In this document: positions 16,743 through 24,426 of the stretch, piece after piece
Position numbering within the stretch: the stretch's first letter is position 1
How the letters are laid out: every line of letters begins with the position of its first letter
Assembly (NCBI RefSeq): GCF_036182465.1
Contig: NZ_CP108081.1
Coordinates: forward strand, 10,788,001 to 10,852,000
From: Streptomyces sp. NBC_00258
GTDB lineage: Bacteria > Actinomycetota > Actinomycetes > Streptomycetales > Streptomycetaceae
Direction of reading: 5' to 3'
Length of the DNA: 64,000 bases
The notes under the pieces: generated by a model
Databases searched by the model: none
What the model was told of the DNA's origin: nothing
The model's input: only the letters and a program-made list of their open reading frames with translations
Program-made: the position numbers and the translations under genes

Positions 16743-17666
16743 TTACTTGATGCCGGTGAAGCTGATGCTGCTGACGATGCGGCGCGCGAAGAAGCCGAAG
16801 AGCACGAGCATCGGGAGCGCGGCGATGAGCGTGGCCGCCATCAGGCCGGACCAGTCGTAGCCGGTCTGCGGGGTCTGTGCCCGGAAGATGGCCAGGGCCA
16901 CGGTGAGCACGCGCGAGCTGTCGCTGTAGGAGACCATCAGCGGCCAGAAGTAGTCGTTCCAGGAGGTGATGTACGTCAGCACGCCCAGCGTGAGGATGGG
17001 GGTGGACGCCATCGGCAGCATCACGCGGTAAAAGATCCTGATCTTCCCGGCCCCGTCGAGCAGGGCCGCCTCCTCGACCTCCCGGGGCACGTTCATGAAG
17101 AACTGCCGCATGAAGAACACCGCGAACGGGGTCATGAACATCGTCGGCAGGGAGATGCCCAACAGGGAGTCGACCAGGCCGAGTTGCTTGATGAGCACGA
17201 AGTTCGGCAGCAGCGTGAAGATCGTGGGCACCATCAGTCCGGCCAGGAACAGTCCGAACACCTTGTCCCGGCCGCGCCACCGCAGCCGTGCGAAGGCGTA
17301 CGCGGCCATGGCGGAGAAGAGGATCTGGAAGACGGTGATCAGGGTGGACACGATCGTCGAGTTGATCAGATAGCGCCAGAACTTGAGCCCGCCGCCCGAG
17401 CCGCCCTGGGCGATCGCCTCCTCGGCGGACTGCAGGCCCAGGGCCCGTTCGAAACCGCCGGTCGTCAGGTCCACGGGCAGGGGATCGCCGGGGTGGGCCG
17501 CGAGCGCCGTGTTCGAGGAGAGCGCGGTGCGCAGGATCCAGTAGAACGGCAGCAGGGTGATGAGCACCATCGCGGCCATCACCGTCCAGGCCACGACCTT
17601 CCCGGGGGTGATCCTTGGGCGCTGTGTGCGCCGTACCTTCGTCGTCGTTGCCGTCACGGCAGTCAT
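16743..17666 (-). CDS. Sugar ABC importer permease (MalG type)
   Basis: This 307-residue permease has six predicted helices and the coupling loop EEAALLDGAGKIRIFYRVMLP, typical of MalG-like subunits. The sequence TSWNDYFWPLM near helix 5 is also usual for this subfamily. ATG 17666 has GGGAG upstream and is 17 bp after the stop of the partner permease. It ends ten bases before the receptor start. The N-terminal 25 residues are basic and cytoplasmic. Confidence 0.9.
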   Translation of the reverse strand: MTAVTATTTKVRRTQRPRITPGKVVAWTVMAAMVLITLLPFYWILRTALSSNTALAAHPGDPLPVDLTTGGFERALGLQSAEEAIAQGGSGGGLKFWRYLINSTIVSTLITVFQILFSAMAAYAFARLRWRGRDKVFGLFLAGLMVPTIFTLLPNFVLIKQLGLVDSLLGISLPTMFMTPFAVFFMRQFFMNVPREVEEAALLDGAGKIRIFYRVMLPMASTPILTLGVLTYITSWNDYFWPLMVSYSDSSRVLTVALAIFRAQTPQTGYDWSGLMAATLIAALPMLVLFGFFARRIVSSISFTGIK

Positions 17667-17683
17667 GTCGGTCGCTCCCTTCT

Positions 17684-18652
17684 TCAGCCGAGGTCGGTCT
17701 GGCCGGCCCGGGTGAGCCGGTACTGGACAAAGGTGATCGCGCTCAGCACGACGAGCAGGGCCACGGACATCGCCGACGCGTAGCCGAACTGGAAGCGGCC
17801 GAAGGCGGCGCCGTAGATGTAGTACTGGAGGACGTTGGTCGCGTTCGCCGGACCGCCCGCGGTGGTCACCGCGACCGTGTCGAACACCTGGAACGAACCG
17901 ATCACCGTCATGATCAGGACCACCGCGAGGACCGGCCGCAGCAGCGGCATGGTGATCCGCCAGAACATCCGCCACTCGCTCGCGCCGTCCACCTTGGCGG
18001 CCTCGTACATGTCGTTCGGGATGGCCTGGAGCCCGGCGAAGAGCAGCAGAGCGGTGTAGCCGACATGCCGCCAGACGTTGATCAGGGCGATCGTGGGAAT
18101 CGCCCAGGTCTCGTCCGCGAGGAACGGGATGCGGTCGAAGCCGAGCCCGGCGATGATCTCGTTGCCGATGCCGAGCTGGGTGTCGAGCATCCAGAGCCAG
18201 ACGATGCCGGCGACGACGTTCGACATGAGATACGGCGTGAGAACGATCCCGCGGAGCACCGCCGACTGGGTCAGCCGCTGAAGCAGCACGGCTATGGCGA
18301 GCGCCGAGACCGTCTGGAGGCCGATGTTGATGAAGACGTACTCGACGGTGACCGTCAACGAGTCCCAGAAGATGGGGTCCTTGACCATGCGGACGTAGTT
18401 GTCGAGGCCCACCCACTCCGCCGGGGTCAGCAGATTGAAGCGGGTGAAGCTCAGATAGATTCCCCGCAGCGTCGGCCACAGCAGGAAGACCAGGAAGCCC
18501 AGCATGGCCGGAGCGATGAACAGGGCCGCCAGGGCGCCGTCACCACGTCCGCCACCGTCACGGTCTCGTTTCTCGCGGGTTCTCGGCTTCGGCTGTGTCC
18601 CCTCGACGTCGCGCAATGGCAGACGCGACGGAGGGCTGGAGGCGACGGTCAT
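17684..18652 (-). CDS. Sugar ABC importer permease (MalF type)
   Basis: This 322-residue permease has a charged N-terminal tail, a first helix around LAALFIAPAMLGFLVFLLWP, five further helices and the coupling loop MYEAAKVDGASEWRMFWRIT. It pairs with the 16743-17666 product. ATG 18652 is chosen because GAGGGAG lies nine bases upstream; longer readings would run through the operator region. It is the first gene of the operon and is divergent from the ROK regulator at 18817, with two operator candidates between them. Confidence 0.9.
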   Translation of the reverse strand: MTVASSPPSRLPLRDVEGTQPKPRTREKRDRDGGGRGDGALAALFIAPAMLGFLVFLLWPTLRGIYLSFTRFNLLTPAEWVGLDNYVRMVKDPIFWDSLTVTVEYVFINIGLQTVSALAIAVLLQRLTQSAVLRGIVLTPYLMSNVVAGIVWLWMLDTQLGIGNEIIAGLGFDRIPFLADETWAIPTIALINVWRHVGYTALLLFAGLQAIPNDMYEAAKVDGASEWRMFWRITMPLLRPVLAVVLIMTVIGSFQVFDTVAVTTAGGPANATNVLQYYIYGAAFGRFQFGYASAMSVALLVVLSAITFVQYRLTRAGQTDLG

Positions 18653-18692
18653 CAGGAGACTCCCTCGTCTGCGGCTCGTCCTCGGGCCCCAC

Positions 18693-18712
18693 TTACTTTT
18701 GGGCCGAAAGAA
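18693..18712. promoter_or_regulatory. ROK operator candidate 1
   Basis: TTACTTTTGGGCCGAAAGAA contains the near-palindrome CTTTTGG-GC-CGAAAG. It matches the element at 18778-18797 at 17 of 20 positions and lies 41 bp ahead of the permease start. This AT-richer box stands out in the GC-rich gap. Confidence 0.55.
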
Positions 18713-18777
18713 TCCAGCCGTCAAGAGGTGTGCGCACATCTTTTCCTGAAGACGTTCGACGACATAGGGTGGTGTCA

Positions 18778-18797
18778 TTACTTCTGCGTCGAAAGAA
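18778..18797. promoter_or_regulatory. ROK operator candidate 2
   Basis: TTACTTCTGCGTCGAAAGAA is the second copy, 85 bp from the first (close to eight helical turns) and ending 19 bp before the ROK start. A repressor bound here could block its own gene and loop to copy 1. Confidence 0.55.
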
Positions 18798-18816
18798 ACA
18801 ATGTGGGGGTTCGGTC

Positions 18817-19977
18817 ATGACCGCACGTGCCGCCAGCTGGCTGCCGCTCAGTCCCGGTGAGCGTGCCGTCGCCATCGAGGTGCTCACGCACGGCCCTCTG
18901 TCGCGCAGCGACATCGCCCGTCGGCTCGACCTCTCCGCGGGCAGCCTCACCCGGCTGACGAAGCCGCTCATCGAGTCGGGTCTGCTGATCGAGGTCGCCG
19001 AGGGCACCTCGCTCCCCGAGGTGCGCCAGGGCCGCCCGTCCCAGCCTCTCGACATCGTCGCCGAGTCCCGCACCTTCGCCGGGTTCAAGATCACCCAGGA
19101 CATGGTGTACGGCGTCGTCACCACCCTGAAGAGCGACATAGTCGCCCGCCGTGACCTGCCCCTCACCAGCCATGACCCGGCCCATGTCGTGGACGTGCTG
19201 CGGGAGCTGACCGACTCGTTCGCACGCGACTTCCCCGGCCTCGCCGGCATCGGCATCGGCCTGGGCGGCCGGGCCTCGGACCGGTCCGTCGTCGAGGAGT
19301 CGGCCTTTCTCGGCTGGCGCGACGTCCCCCTGGCCCGGCTCGTCGAGGAGCGCACCGGGCTGCCCGTCGTCGTCGACAACGACGTCGCCGCGCTCGTCGA
19401 GGCCGAGCGGTGGTTCGGCGCCGGCCGGGGCCTGGAGCGCTTCGCGGTGCTCACGATCGGCGCGGGTATCGGCTACGGGCTGGTGAGCGGCGGCCGACGG
19501 GTCGCGACCGCCGAGGACGGGCTGGGTGTCGGTCGCTTCTGGATCGTGGACTCCAACGGCCCGCTCACCCCCGACGGCGAGCGAGGCAGCGCCATCTCCC
19601 TGCTGACCATCCCCAGCATCCGCTACCAGATCCGGGCCGCCACCGGCCGCGACATCACGTACGACGAGATCCTCGCCCTGGCCGCCGAGGGCGAGCCCAT
19701 GGCGGCCCGTGTCATCGGGGAGGCGGCCCGCGCCCTGGGCACCCTCGTCGCGCAGATCGCCAACTTCGCCATCCCCCAGAAGATCGTCCTGGCCGGCGAG
19801 GGCGTGGGCCTGGTCGACGTGGCGGGACCGGCCGTCGAGGAGGCCATCCTCGCCAACCGCCACCCGCATGCGGAGCCGGTCAATCTGGAGACCAAGGTGT
19901 CCGACTTCCACGACTGGGCGCGGGGCGGCGCCGTACTGGCGATCCAGGTGCTCGTCCTCGGCGCGGGGGCGGCCTGA
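18817..19977 (+). CDS. ROK family transcriptional repressor
   Basis: This 386-residue regulator has an N-terminal winged helix (HGPLSRSDIARRLDLSAGSLTRL, residues about 27-49) and a C-terminal sugar-kinase-like ROK domain. The latter includes GIGIGLGGR, VDNDVAALVEAERWFGAGRG and FAVLTIGAGIGYG. The Zn-binding Cys cluster typical of many ROK proteins is not seen, which fits a divergent sensor domain. It is transcribed away from the sugar importer at 18652 and very likely represses it until a sugar or sugar phosphate binds. ATG 18817 follows GGGGG-rich sequence. Confidence 0.9.
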   Translation: MTARAASWLPLSPGERAVAIEVLTHGPLSRSDIARRLDLSAGSLTRLTKPLIESGLLIEVAEGTSLPEVRQGRPSQPLDIVAESRTFAGFKITQDMVYGVVTTLKSDIVARRDLPLTSHDPAHVVDVLRELTDSFARDFPGLAGIGIGLGGRASDRSVVEESAFLGWRDVPLARLVEERTGLPVVVDNDVAALVEAERWFGAGRGLERFAVLTIGAGIGYGLVSGGRRVATAEDGLGVGRFWIVDSNGPLTPDGERGSAISLLTIPSIRYQIRAATGRDITYDEILALAAEGEPMAARVIGEAARALGTLVAQIANFAIPQKIVLAGEGVGLVDVAGPAVEEAILANRHPHAEPVNLETKVSDFHDWARGGAVLAIQVLVLGAGAA

Positions 19978-19985
19978 CCTGGCTG

Positions 19986-20056
19986 TGGAATGTCTACCCG
20001 ACAAGGTCATTGGATGCCTACCGGACATGGCCATGGAATGGCTACCGGTAAGTAGT
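19986..20056 (+). repeat. Three imperfect 24-bp tandem repeats
   Basis: Units begin at 19986, 20010 and 20034. The shared pattern is TGGAATGtCTACCgGAcAaGG followed by tCA. The third unit is cut after about 22 bases. They start eight bases after the ROK stop codon. Confidence 0.7.
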
Positions 20057-20100
20057 CCTGCTGACAGTGACTCCTCACATGGTCTTCACGCCAGGCCCCG

Positions 20101-20106
20101 TATGAT
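20101..20106 (+). promoter_or_regulatory. Candidate -10 box for a leaderless transcript
   Basis: TATGAT ends seven bases before the ATG at 20114, the spacing expected if transcription starts on the A of the start codon. No good -35 is visible 17-18 bp upstream. Confidence 0.35.
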
Positions 20107-20113
20107 TCACGGC

Positions 20114-20335
20114 ATGTCCACCACTCACCGACGTGCATCGGTCGCGCCGAAGCGATCGGCCGCCGAGGTCAACGAGGAGATCCGAGCCCTGTGGCTGCGG
20201 AGCGGTGGGACGCTGAGCGGCGAGCAGCGGCGGGAGTACCAGCGGCTCGTCCTGGAGTGGGCGGCCGCCTCTCCGCGCGCCCACTCGCCCACGGATTCCG
20301 CCCACTCGCACACCGACTCGTCGAAGGCAGCCTGA
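20114..20335 (+). CDS. Small conserved basic/helical protein, unknown function
   Basis: The product has 73 residues: a basic N-terminus (MSTTHRRASVAPKRSAAEV), a predicted helical core (EEIRALWLRSGG..LSGEQRREYQRLVLEWAAA) and a Ser/His-rich tail. I recall near-identical small proteins annotated hypothetical in other Streptomyces but know no function. There is no Shine-Dalgarno sequence; the -10-like TATGAT suggests leaderless translation. It sits alone between the ROK gene and the convergent permease gene at 20366. An alternative ATG four codons upstream (20102) overlaps the -10 box. Confidence 0.6.
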   Translation: MSTTHRRASVAPKRSAAEVNEEIRALWLRSGGTLSGEQRREYQRLVLEWAAASPRAHSPTDSAHSHTDSSKAA

Positions 20336-20365
20336 CCGGGCGACCCACCTCCCTGGCGCCTGGCA

Positions 20366-21193
20366 TCAGCCCTTCATCGCCCCCTGGAGCAGCCCCGCGA
20401 TGAAGCTGCGCTGGAAGATCACGAAGAGGATCAGGATCGGCAGCATCACGATGATCGTCCCCGCCGCCAGTGTGGGGATGTCCGTGCTGTTCTGACCGAC
20501 GAAGAAGCCGAGGCCCGCGGGCGCCGTGTGCTTGGTCGTGTCCTGGATGAGCACCAGCACCAGCAGGAACTGGTTCCACGACCACATGAAGACCAGCAGC
20601 CCGAGCGTCATCAGGGACGGCCTCGCCAGCGGAAGCAGAATCCTCAGCAGGATCGTCGCCGACGAGGCACCGTCGATACGGGCGGCCTCCACCAGCGACG
20701 GCGGGGTCGACTGGAAGTGGGTGCGCATCCAGAACACGCTGAACGGCATGAACAGCGCGATCTCCACCAGGATCACACCCAGGTACGAGTTGGTCAGACC
20801 GAGACCCCGCAGGTCGAAGTAGAGCGGGACCACGATCAGTTCGACCGGGATGGTGAGCCCGGCGATGAAGAAGGCCGCGACCGCGTTGCCGCCCGGGAGC
20901 TTCATCGTGCCGAGTGCGTAGCCCGCCAGCGCCGCCAGGACCAGGGAGGCGGGGACCACACCGACCGCGATGGTGAGGCTGTGCTGGATCAGGTCGGAGA
21001 ACCCGGCCACCGACCACGCCTGCTCGTAGTTGTCCCAGCTCCACCGCTCCGGCCAGGTCAGTCCCACCACCGGCGTGCCCGCGGGCTGCAGTGAGGCGAG
21101 GAAGACACTGAGGAACGGGATCACGACGGCGATCGCCATGACCGTCAGCAGCGTGTAACCCGACCAGCGTTCCGAGCGAGTGGCGGTGTTCAT
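20366..21193 (-). CDS. Sugar ABC importer permease (MalG type), GH89 cluster
   Basis: This 275-residue permease has six helices and the coupling loop LVEAARIDGASSATILLRILLP. ATG 21193 overlaps the stop of the upstream permease by four bases (ATGA), so the two are translationally coupled. It is the last gene of the four-gene operon SIS - receptor - permease - permease (24251 to 20366). No ATPase is encoded nearby, again suggesting use of a shared MsiK-like ATPase. The operon is divergent from the GH89 gene. Confidence 0.9.
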   Translation of the reverse strand: MNTATRSERWSGYTLLTVMAIAVVIPFLSVFLASLQPAGTPVVGLTWPERWSWDNYEQAWSVAGFSDLIQHSLTIAVGVVPASLVLAALAGYALGTMKLPGGNAVAAFFIAGLTIPVELIVVPLYFDLRGLGLTNSYLGVILVEIALFMPFSVFWMRTHFQSTPPSLVEAARIDGASSATILLRILLPLARPSLMTLGLLVFMWSWNQFLLVLVLIQDTTKHTAPAGLGFFVGQNSTDIPTLAAGTIIVMLPILILFVIFQRSFIAGLLQGAMKG

Positions 21194-22134
21194 GACTCCG
21201 ACCTCGACAGACGGTTGATGAGGTAGACGATCCCGAGTATCAGACAGCCGAGGACCACGGCCAGGGCCGCGGCGAGCCCCACCTTGCCCTCGGAGAACGC
21301 CAGCCGGTACACGAGCAGGCCCGGGACCGTCGTCTGCTCACCGGGGCCGCCGTTCGTCGTCACGTACACGATGTCGAAGCTGGCGAGCGCGGCCACCGTG
21401 GTCACGGTCATGGCCACGGCGAGTTCGCCGCGCAGGTGGGGCAGGGTGATGGAGACGAACTCCCGGATGGGCCCTGCCCCGTCGATCCGGGCGGCCTCGT
21501 ACAGGCTGGGATCGACCTTCTGTACGCCACTGAGGAAGAGCATCATGCACAGGCCGCTCAGCACCCAGGTGCCGACGAGGCCCACGGCGATCAGCGCGGC
21601 GCCGAAGTCGCCCAGCCACGCCCGTGTCACACCGTCCAGCCCGACCGCGCGGAACGTCTGGTTCACCAGCCCGTCGTCCCCGTACAGCCAGCGCCAGGTC
21701 ACACCGACGGCGACCAGCGGGACGACCTGCGGCAGCATGAACAGGAAGCGGTACGCCCCCATGCCCGGCCGCCGGAAACGGGCCAGCAGACCGGTCATCG
21801 CAAGGCCGACCACGATGGGAATGAAGGAGAAGAACACCACCAGTACCAGGGCGTTGAGCACGGACCGGCGCAGGATGGGGTCCTGGAGGATCTCCTGGTA
21901 GTTGCCGAGGCCGACCCAGTCGCCCAGTGTCACCCCGTCCCACTCGAACAGCGAGAGATACGCCGTGTGCAGGGCGGGCAGCACCGCGAAGCAGAAGTAG
22001 ACGGCGAACGCGGGCAGCACGTACACATAGCCGCGATACGAGCTGCGCCTGCGAGGGCCCTGGGATCGGACCCGGACCTCCGTCGACCGGACCCGGACGT
22101 CCGGGGGCTGTTGGACCGGCGGCCTACTCGGCAT
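21190..22134 (-). CDS. Sugar ABC importer permease (MalF type), GH89 cluster
   Basis: This 314-residue permease has an Arg-rich N-terminus with a repeated VRVRS segment, six helices and the coupling loop LYEAARIDGAGPIREFVSITLP. Its first 11 bases overlap the end of the receptor gene (22124-22134). It forms the channel with the 20366-21193 product. Confidence 0.9.
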   Translation of the reverse strand: MPSRPPVQQPPDVRVRSTEVRVRSQGPRRRSSYRGYVYVLPAFAVYFCFAVLPALHTAYLSLFEWDGVTLGDWVGLGNYQEILQDPILRRSVLNALVLVVFFSFIPIVVGLAMTGLLARFRRPGMGAYRFLFMLPQVVPLVAVGVTWRWLYGDDGLVNQTFRAVGLDGVTRAWLGDFGAALIAVGLVGTWVLSGLCMMLFLSGVQKVDPSLYEAARIDGAGPIREFVSITLPHLRGELAVAMTVTTVAALASFDIVYVTTNGGPGEQTTVPGLLVYRLAFSEGKVGLAAALAVVLGCLILGIVYLINRLSRSES

Positions 22135-23467
22135 GGTGTTCCTCCCACTCGTCCTGAAGTGAGTCGAGGTAGTCCGAGGGATCTATGCGGTTCGCGATGA
22201 GTTTCTGGACGCCGGAGCGCAGCCGGTCGAGCATGGCGGGCGCGGCGAAGTCGGGGAACGTCGTGATCCCGTCGTCCGCGACGGCCCTGCGGTGGCCCTC
22301 GGCGATGTCGGCGAGTACGCCTTCAGGCTTCTTCACGGCGTCGGGGTTGGGCGGCATGAAGCCGTTGTCGCTGATGATCTGGCCGGCTTCAGGAGTGGTG
22401 AGGAAGTCGAGGAACGCGCCTGCCGCCTCGGGGTGTTCGGTCCTGGACGAGACGGCGTAGGAGACGCTGAAGCCCGAGGCCACGGTGGGGGAGGAGGCCT
22501 GTTCGCCCGGCATCGGGAAGAAACCGACGTTGTCTCCCATGACGGTCGCCAACTGCCCGGCCGCCCAGTTGCCGTTGACGAGGAAGACACTGTCGCCCTT
22601 GGCGAACTGGGCGGTGGAGTCGACCTGCGCGGTGCCGTTCGCCGAGTCGTTGTAGTAGCCCTTGCGGCCCCAGTCGATGACGAGCTTGCTGGCCGTGACC
22701 GCTGCCTGCGTCTCGATGGTGGCGCCCTTGGTGCCGTTGACCCAGTCCCAGTAGTCGTCCGTCGGCATCAGCTGGTTGAGGAGCGCGGCCCACAGGTGCA
22801 GGCCGCCGGAGTCGAGCGCGCCGACGCCGAGCGGCGTCAGGTCCGCGTCCTCGGCCGCGGCCAGCTGGTTCTCGAACTCCGCCACCGTCTTGGGCGGACC
22901 GTCGATCCCGGCCTTCTTCGCGAGCTCCTTGTTGTAGTAGATGCCGGTCATCGACAGACCGGCCGGGACCCCGAAAAGGGCACGCCCTCCGGTGGCCTCA
23001 CTGGTCTGACCCGCCGTCAACTGGTCGAGGCTGACCGGGGGAATGGCCCTGTCCCAGCCGTACGCCTCCCGATAGGGGGCCAGGTCGAGGATGTGGCCGT
23101 CCGCCGCGAGATCGGTCATCCCGACCGCGTACTGCGCGATGTCGGGGGCGGTGTCGGACGTCATGGTGAGTTTCAGGTTCTGGACGTAGTCCGAGAACGT
23201 CTTGTACTGCGGCTCGACACTGATGTTCGGGTGCCCCTTCTCGAACGCGGCGATCAGCGCGTCGACCATCAACGGGGCGTCGGCGAACTGCAGGCGCAGG
23301 GTGATGTCCCCGTCCGGCACGGCGGTCGAGGACGGCACACTGCGCGGACCCGGCACCGCGGCCGCGCTCCCGGGGGTCAGGGCGTCGCAGGCGGTGAGCG
23401 GCAACACGAGGGCGGCGGCACAGACCGTCGCTGCGACGCGGCGGCGCACCCGGTGCGTCCTCTCCAT
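22124..23467 (-). CDS. Sugar ABC importer, substrate-binding lipoprotein, GH89 cluster
   Basis: This lipoprotein of about 447 residues has signal peptide and lipobox LPLTAC and a family-1 solute receptor body. Blocks include ITLRLQFADAPLMVDALIAAF, GVPAGLSMTGIYYNKEL, LVNGNWAAGQ and SGFSVSYAVSSR. Two ATGs are adjacent (23470 and 23467); AGGAGG upstream is better spaced for the second. The 3' end overlaps the next permease by 11 bases. With GH89 encoded alongside, the ligand is probably an oligosaccharide ending in alpha-linked GlcNAc (inference). Confidence 0.88.
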   Translation of the reverse strand: MERTHRVRRRVAATVCAAALVLPLTACDALTPGSAAAVPGPRSVPSSTAVPDGDITLRLQFADAPLMVDALIAAFEKGHPNISVEPQYKTFSDYVQNLKLTMTSDTAPDIAQYAVGMTDLAADGHILDLAPYREAYGWDRAIPPVSLDQLTAGQTSEATGGRALFGVPAGLSMTGIYYNKELAKKAGIDGPPKTVAEFENQLAAAEDADLTPLGVGALDSGGLHLWAALLNQLMPTDDYWDWVNGTKGATIETQAAVTASKLVIDWGRKGYYNDSANGTAQVDSTAQFAKGDSVFLVNGNWAAGQLATVMGDNVGFFPMPGEQASSPTVASGFSVSYAVSSRTEHPEAAGAFLDFLTTPEAGQIISDNGFMPPNPDAVKKPEGVLADIAEGHRRAVADDGITTFPDFAAPAMLDRLRSGVQKLIANRIDPSDYLDSLQDEWEEHHAE

Positions 23468-23516
23468 CATCGGCCTCCTTGCGTAATCTCAGCGTCTCGG
23501 TGTGCGGATCGGTGCG

Positions 23517-24251
23517 TCAGCCCCGCGGACAGCGGTCCTTGACCTTCTCCAGCAGGGCGCTGTTGTGGCGCTCGGCGTCCCCGCCGGTGTTCTGGCTGAC
23601 GATCAACGGCGGTGTCTGGCCGTGCAGTTCGATGAGCAGCTCGGCTGCCCGGCAGGTCAGGGCGTTGACGATCGCCGCCCCGACGACGGTCGACAGGGCG
23701 CCCACGGTGAGGTCGCCCAGGGGCACCACCGCGTCACCCGGGCGGCCGTGCGTGTCGATGACGATGTCGGCCACGTCGAGCAGACGCCGCCCGTCGACAT
23801 GCCGCGACTCGGCGCCCATCGAGTGGGCCCGGCTGGTGACGGCGACGACCGTCGCCCCCAACGCTCGGACGCCAAGGGCGAATTCGACCGGGACGGCGTT
23901 GATGCCGGAGTTGGAGACGACGACCACCACCTCGCCGTCCCGGATGTCCGCCGTGCTCAGGATCGCCGCCGCGTAGCCGCTGACGCGCTCGGCCGCGCCC
24001 GCGTGCCGTGGGGTCGCGGGGGAGAGTGCCGGGTCGGCGATCACGTTGACCGGCGCGAGGCCGCCCGCGCGCAACAGGGGCTCGATCGCGACGAGTTGAG
24101 AGTGGCCGCTGCCGAAGTAGTGGACGACACCTCCGGCGGCGATGCTGTCCGCGATGGCACCGGCGGCGCGCTCGATCGAGGGCCGCTCGGCGGTGGCCAG
24201 CGCGGTGAGGTTCTCCTGGAGAGCGGCGAAGTAGGCGAGATCGGCGTTCAT
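23517..24251 (-). CDS. SIS-domain sugar isomerase-like protein (UPF0309 type)
   Basis: This 244-residue single SIS domain protein has YFGSGHSQL (phosphosugar loop), VVVVSNSGIN and a closing helical part with ELLIELHGQTPPL. Relatives bind phosphorylated aminosugars, for example as isomerases, deaminases or MurNAc-6P etherases. The UPF0309 group has no assigned reaction that I know. As first gene of the importer operon it could handle GlcNAc-6-phosphate or a disaccharide phosphate released inside the cell. ATG 24251 is preceded by AGGTGG. Confidence 0.8.
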   Translation of the reverse strand: MNADLAYFAALQENLTALATAERPSIERAAGAIADSIAAGGVVHYFGSGHSQLVAIEPLLRAGGLAPVNVIADPALSPATPRHAGAAERVSGYAAAILSTADIRDGEVVVVVSNSGINAVPVEFALGVRALGATVVAVTSRAHSMGAESRHVDGRRLLDVADIVIDTHGRPGDAVVPLGDLTVGALSTVVGAAIVNALTCRAAELLIELHGQTPPLIVSQNTGGDAERHNSALLEKVKDRCPRG

Positions 24252-24368
24252 CGTGTCGAGACCACCTGGGGTGTCGAGCGGGAGCCGTTTGCACGGCTGC
24301 GGGGCCGTCTGCGTGGCTGTGGACCGTACCAGAGGGCCGTGCGACTGCCCAGCCCTCCGGACAAGTGT

Positions 24369-24382
24369 GCTGTCATAACAGC
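24369..24382. promoter_or_regulatory. GntR-type operator candidate
   Basis: GCTGT-CATA-ACAGC is a perfect 5-bp inverted repeat with the GT..AC core usual for GntR-family sites. It lies in the divergent promoter region of the SIS operon and GH89 gene, nine bases upstream of the GH89 -35 box. The HutC-type regulator at 26629 is the obvious partner. Confidence 0.55.
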
Positions 24383-24390
24383 TTTGTTCC

Positions 24391-24419
24391 TTGACCGCCC
24401 CGCACACCAGCCCTAACCT
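24391..24419 (+). promoter_or_regulatory. Vegetative promoter for leaderless GH89 mRNA
   Basis: TTGACC (24391-24396), 17 bp, TAACCT (24414-24419), then seven bases to the ATG at 24427. Both hexamers and the spacer fit the HrdB consensus, and the start site would fall on the ATG itself. Confidence 0.65.
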
Positions 24420-24426
24420 GAGCCGC

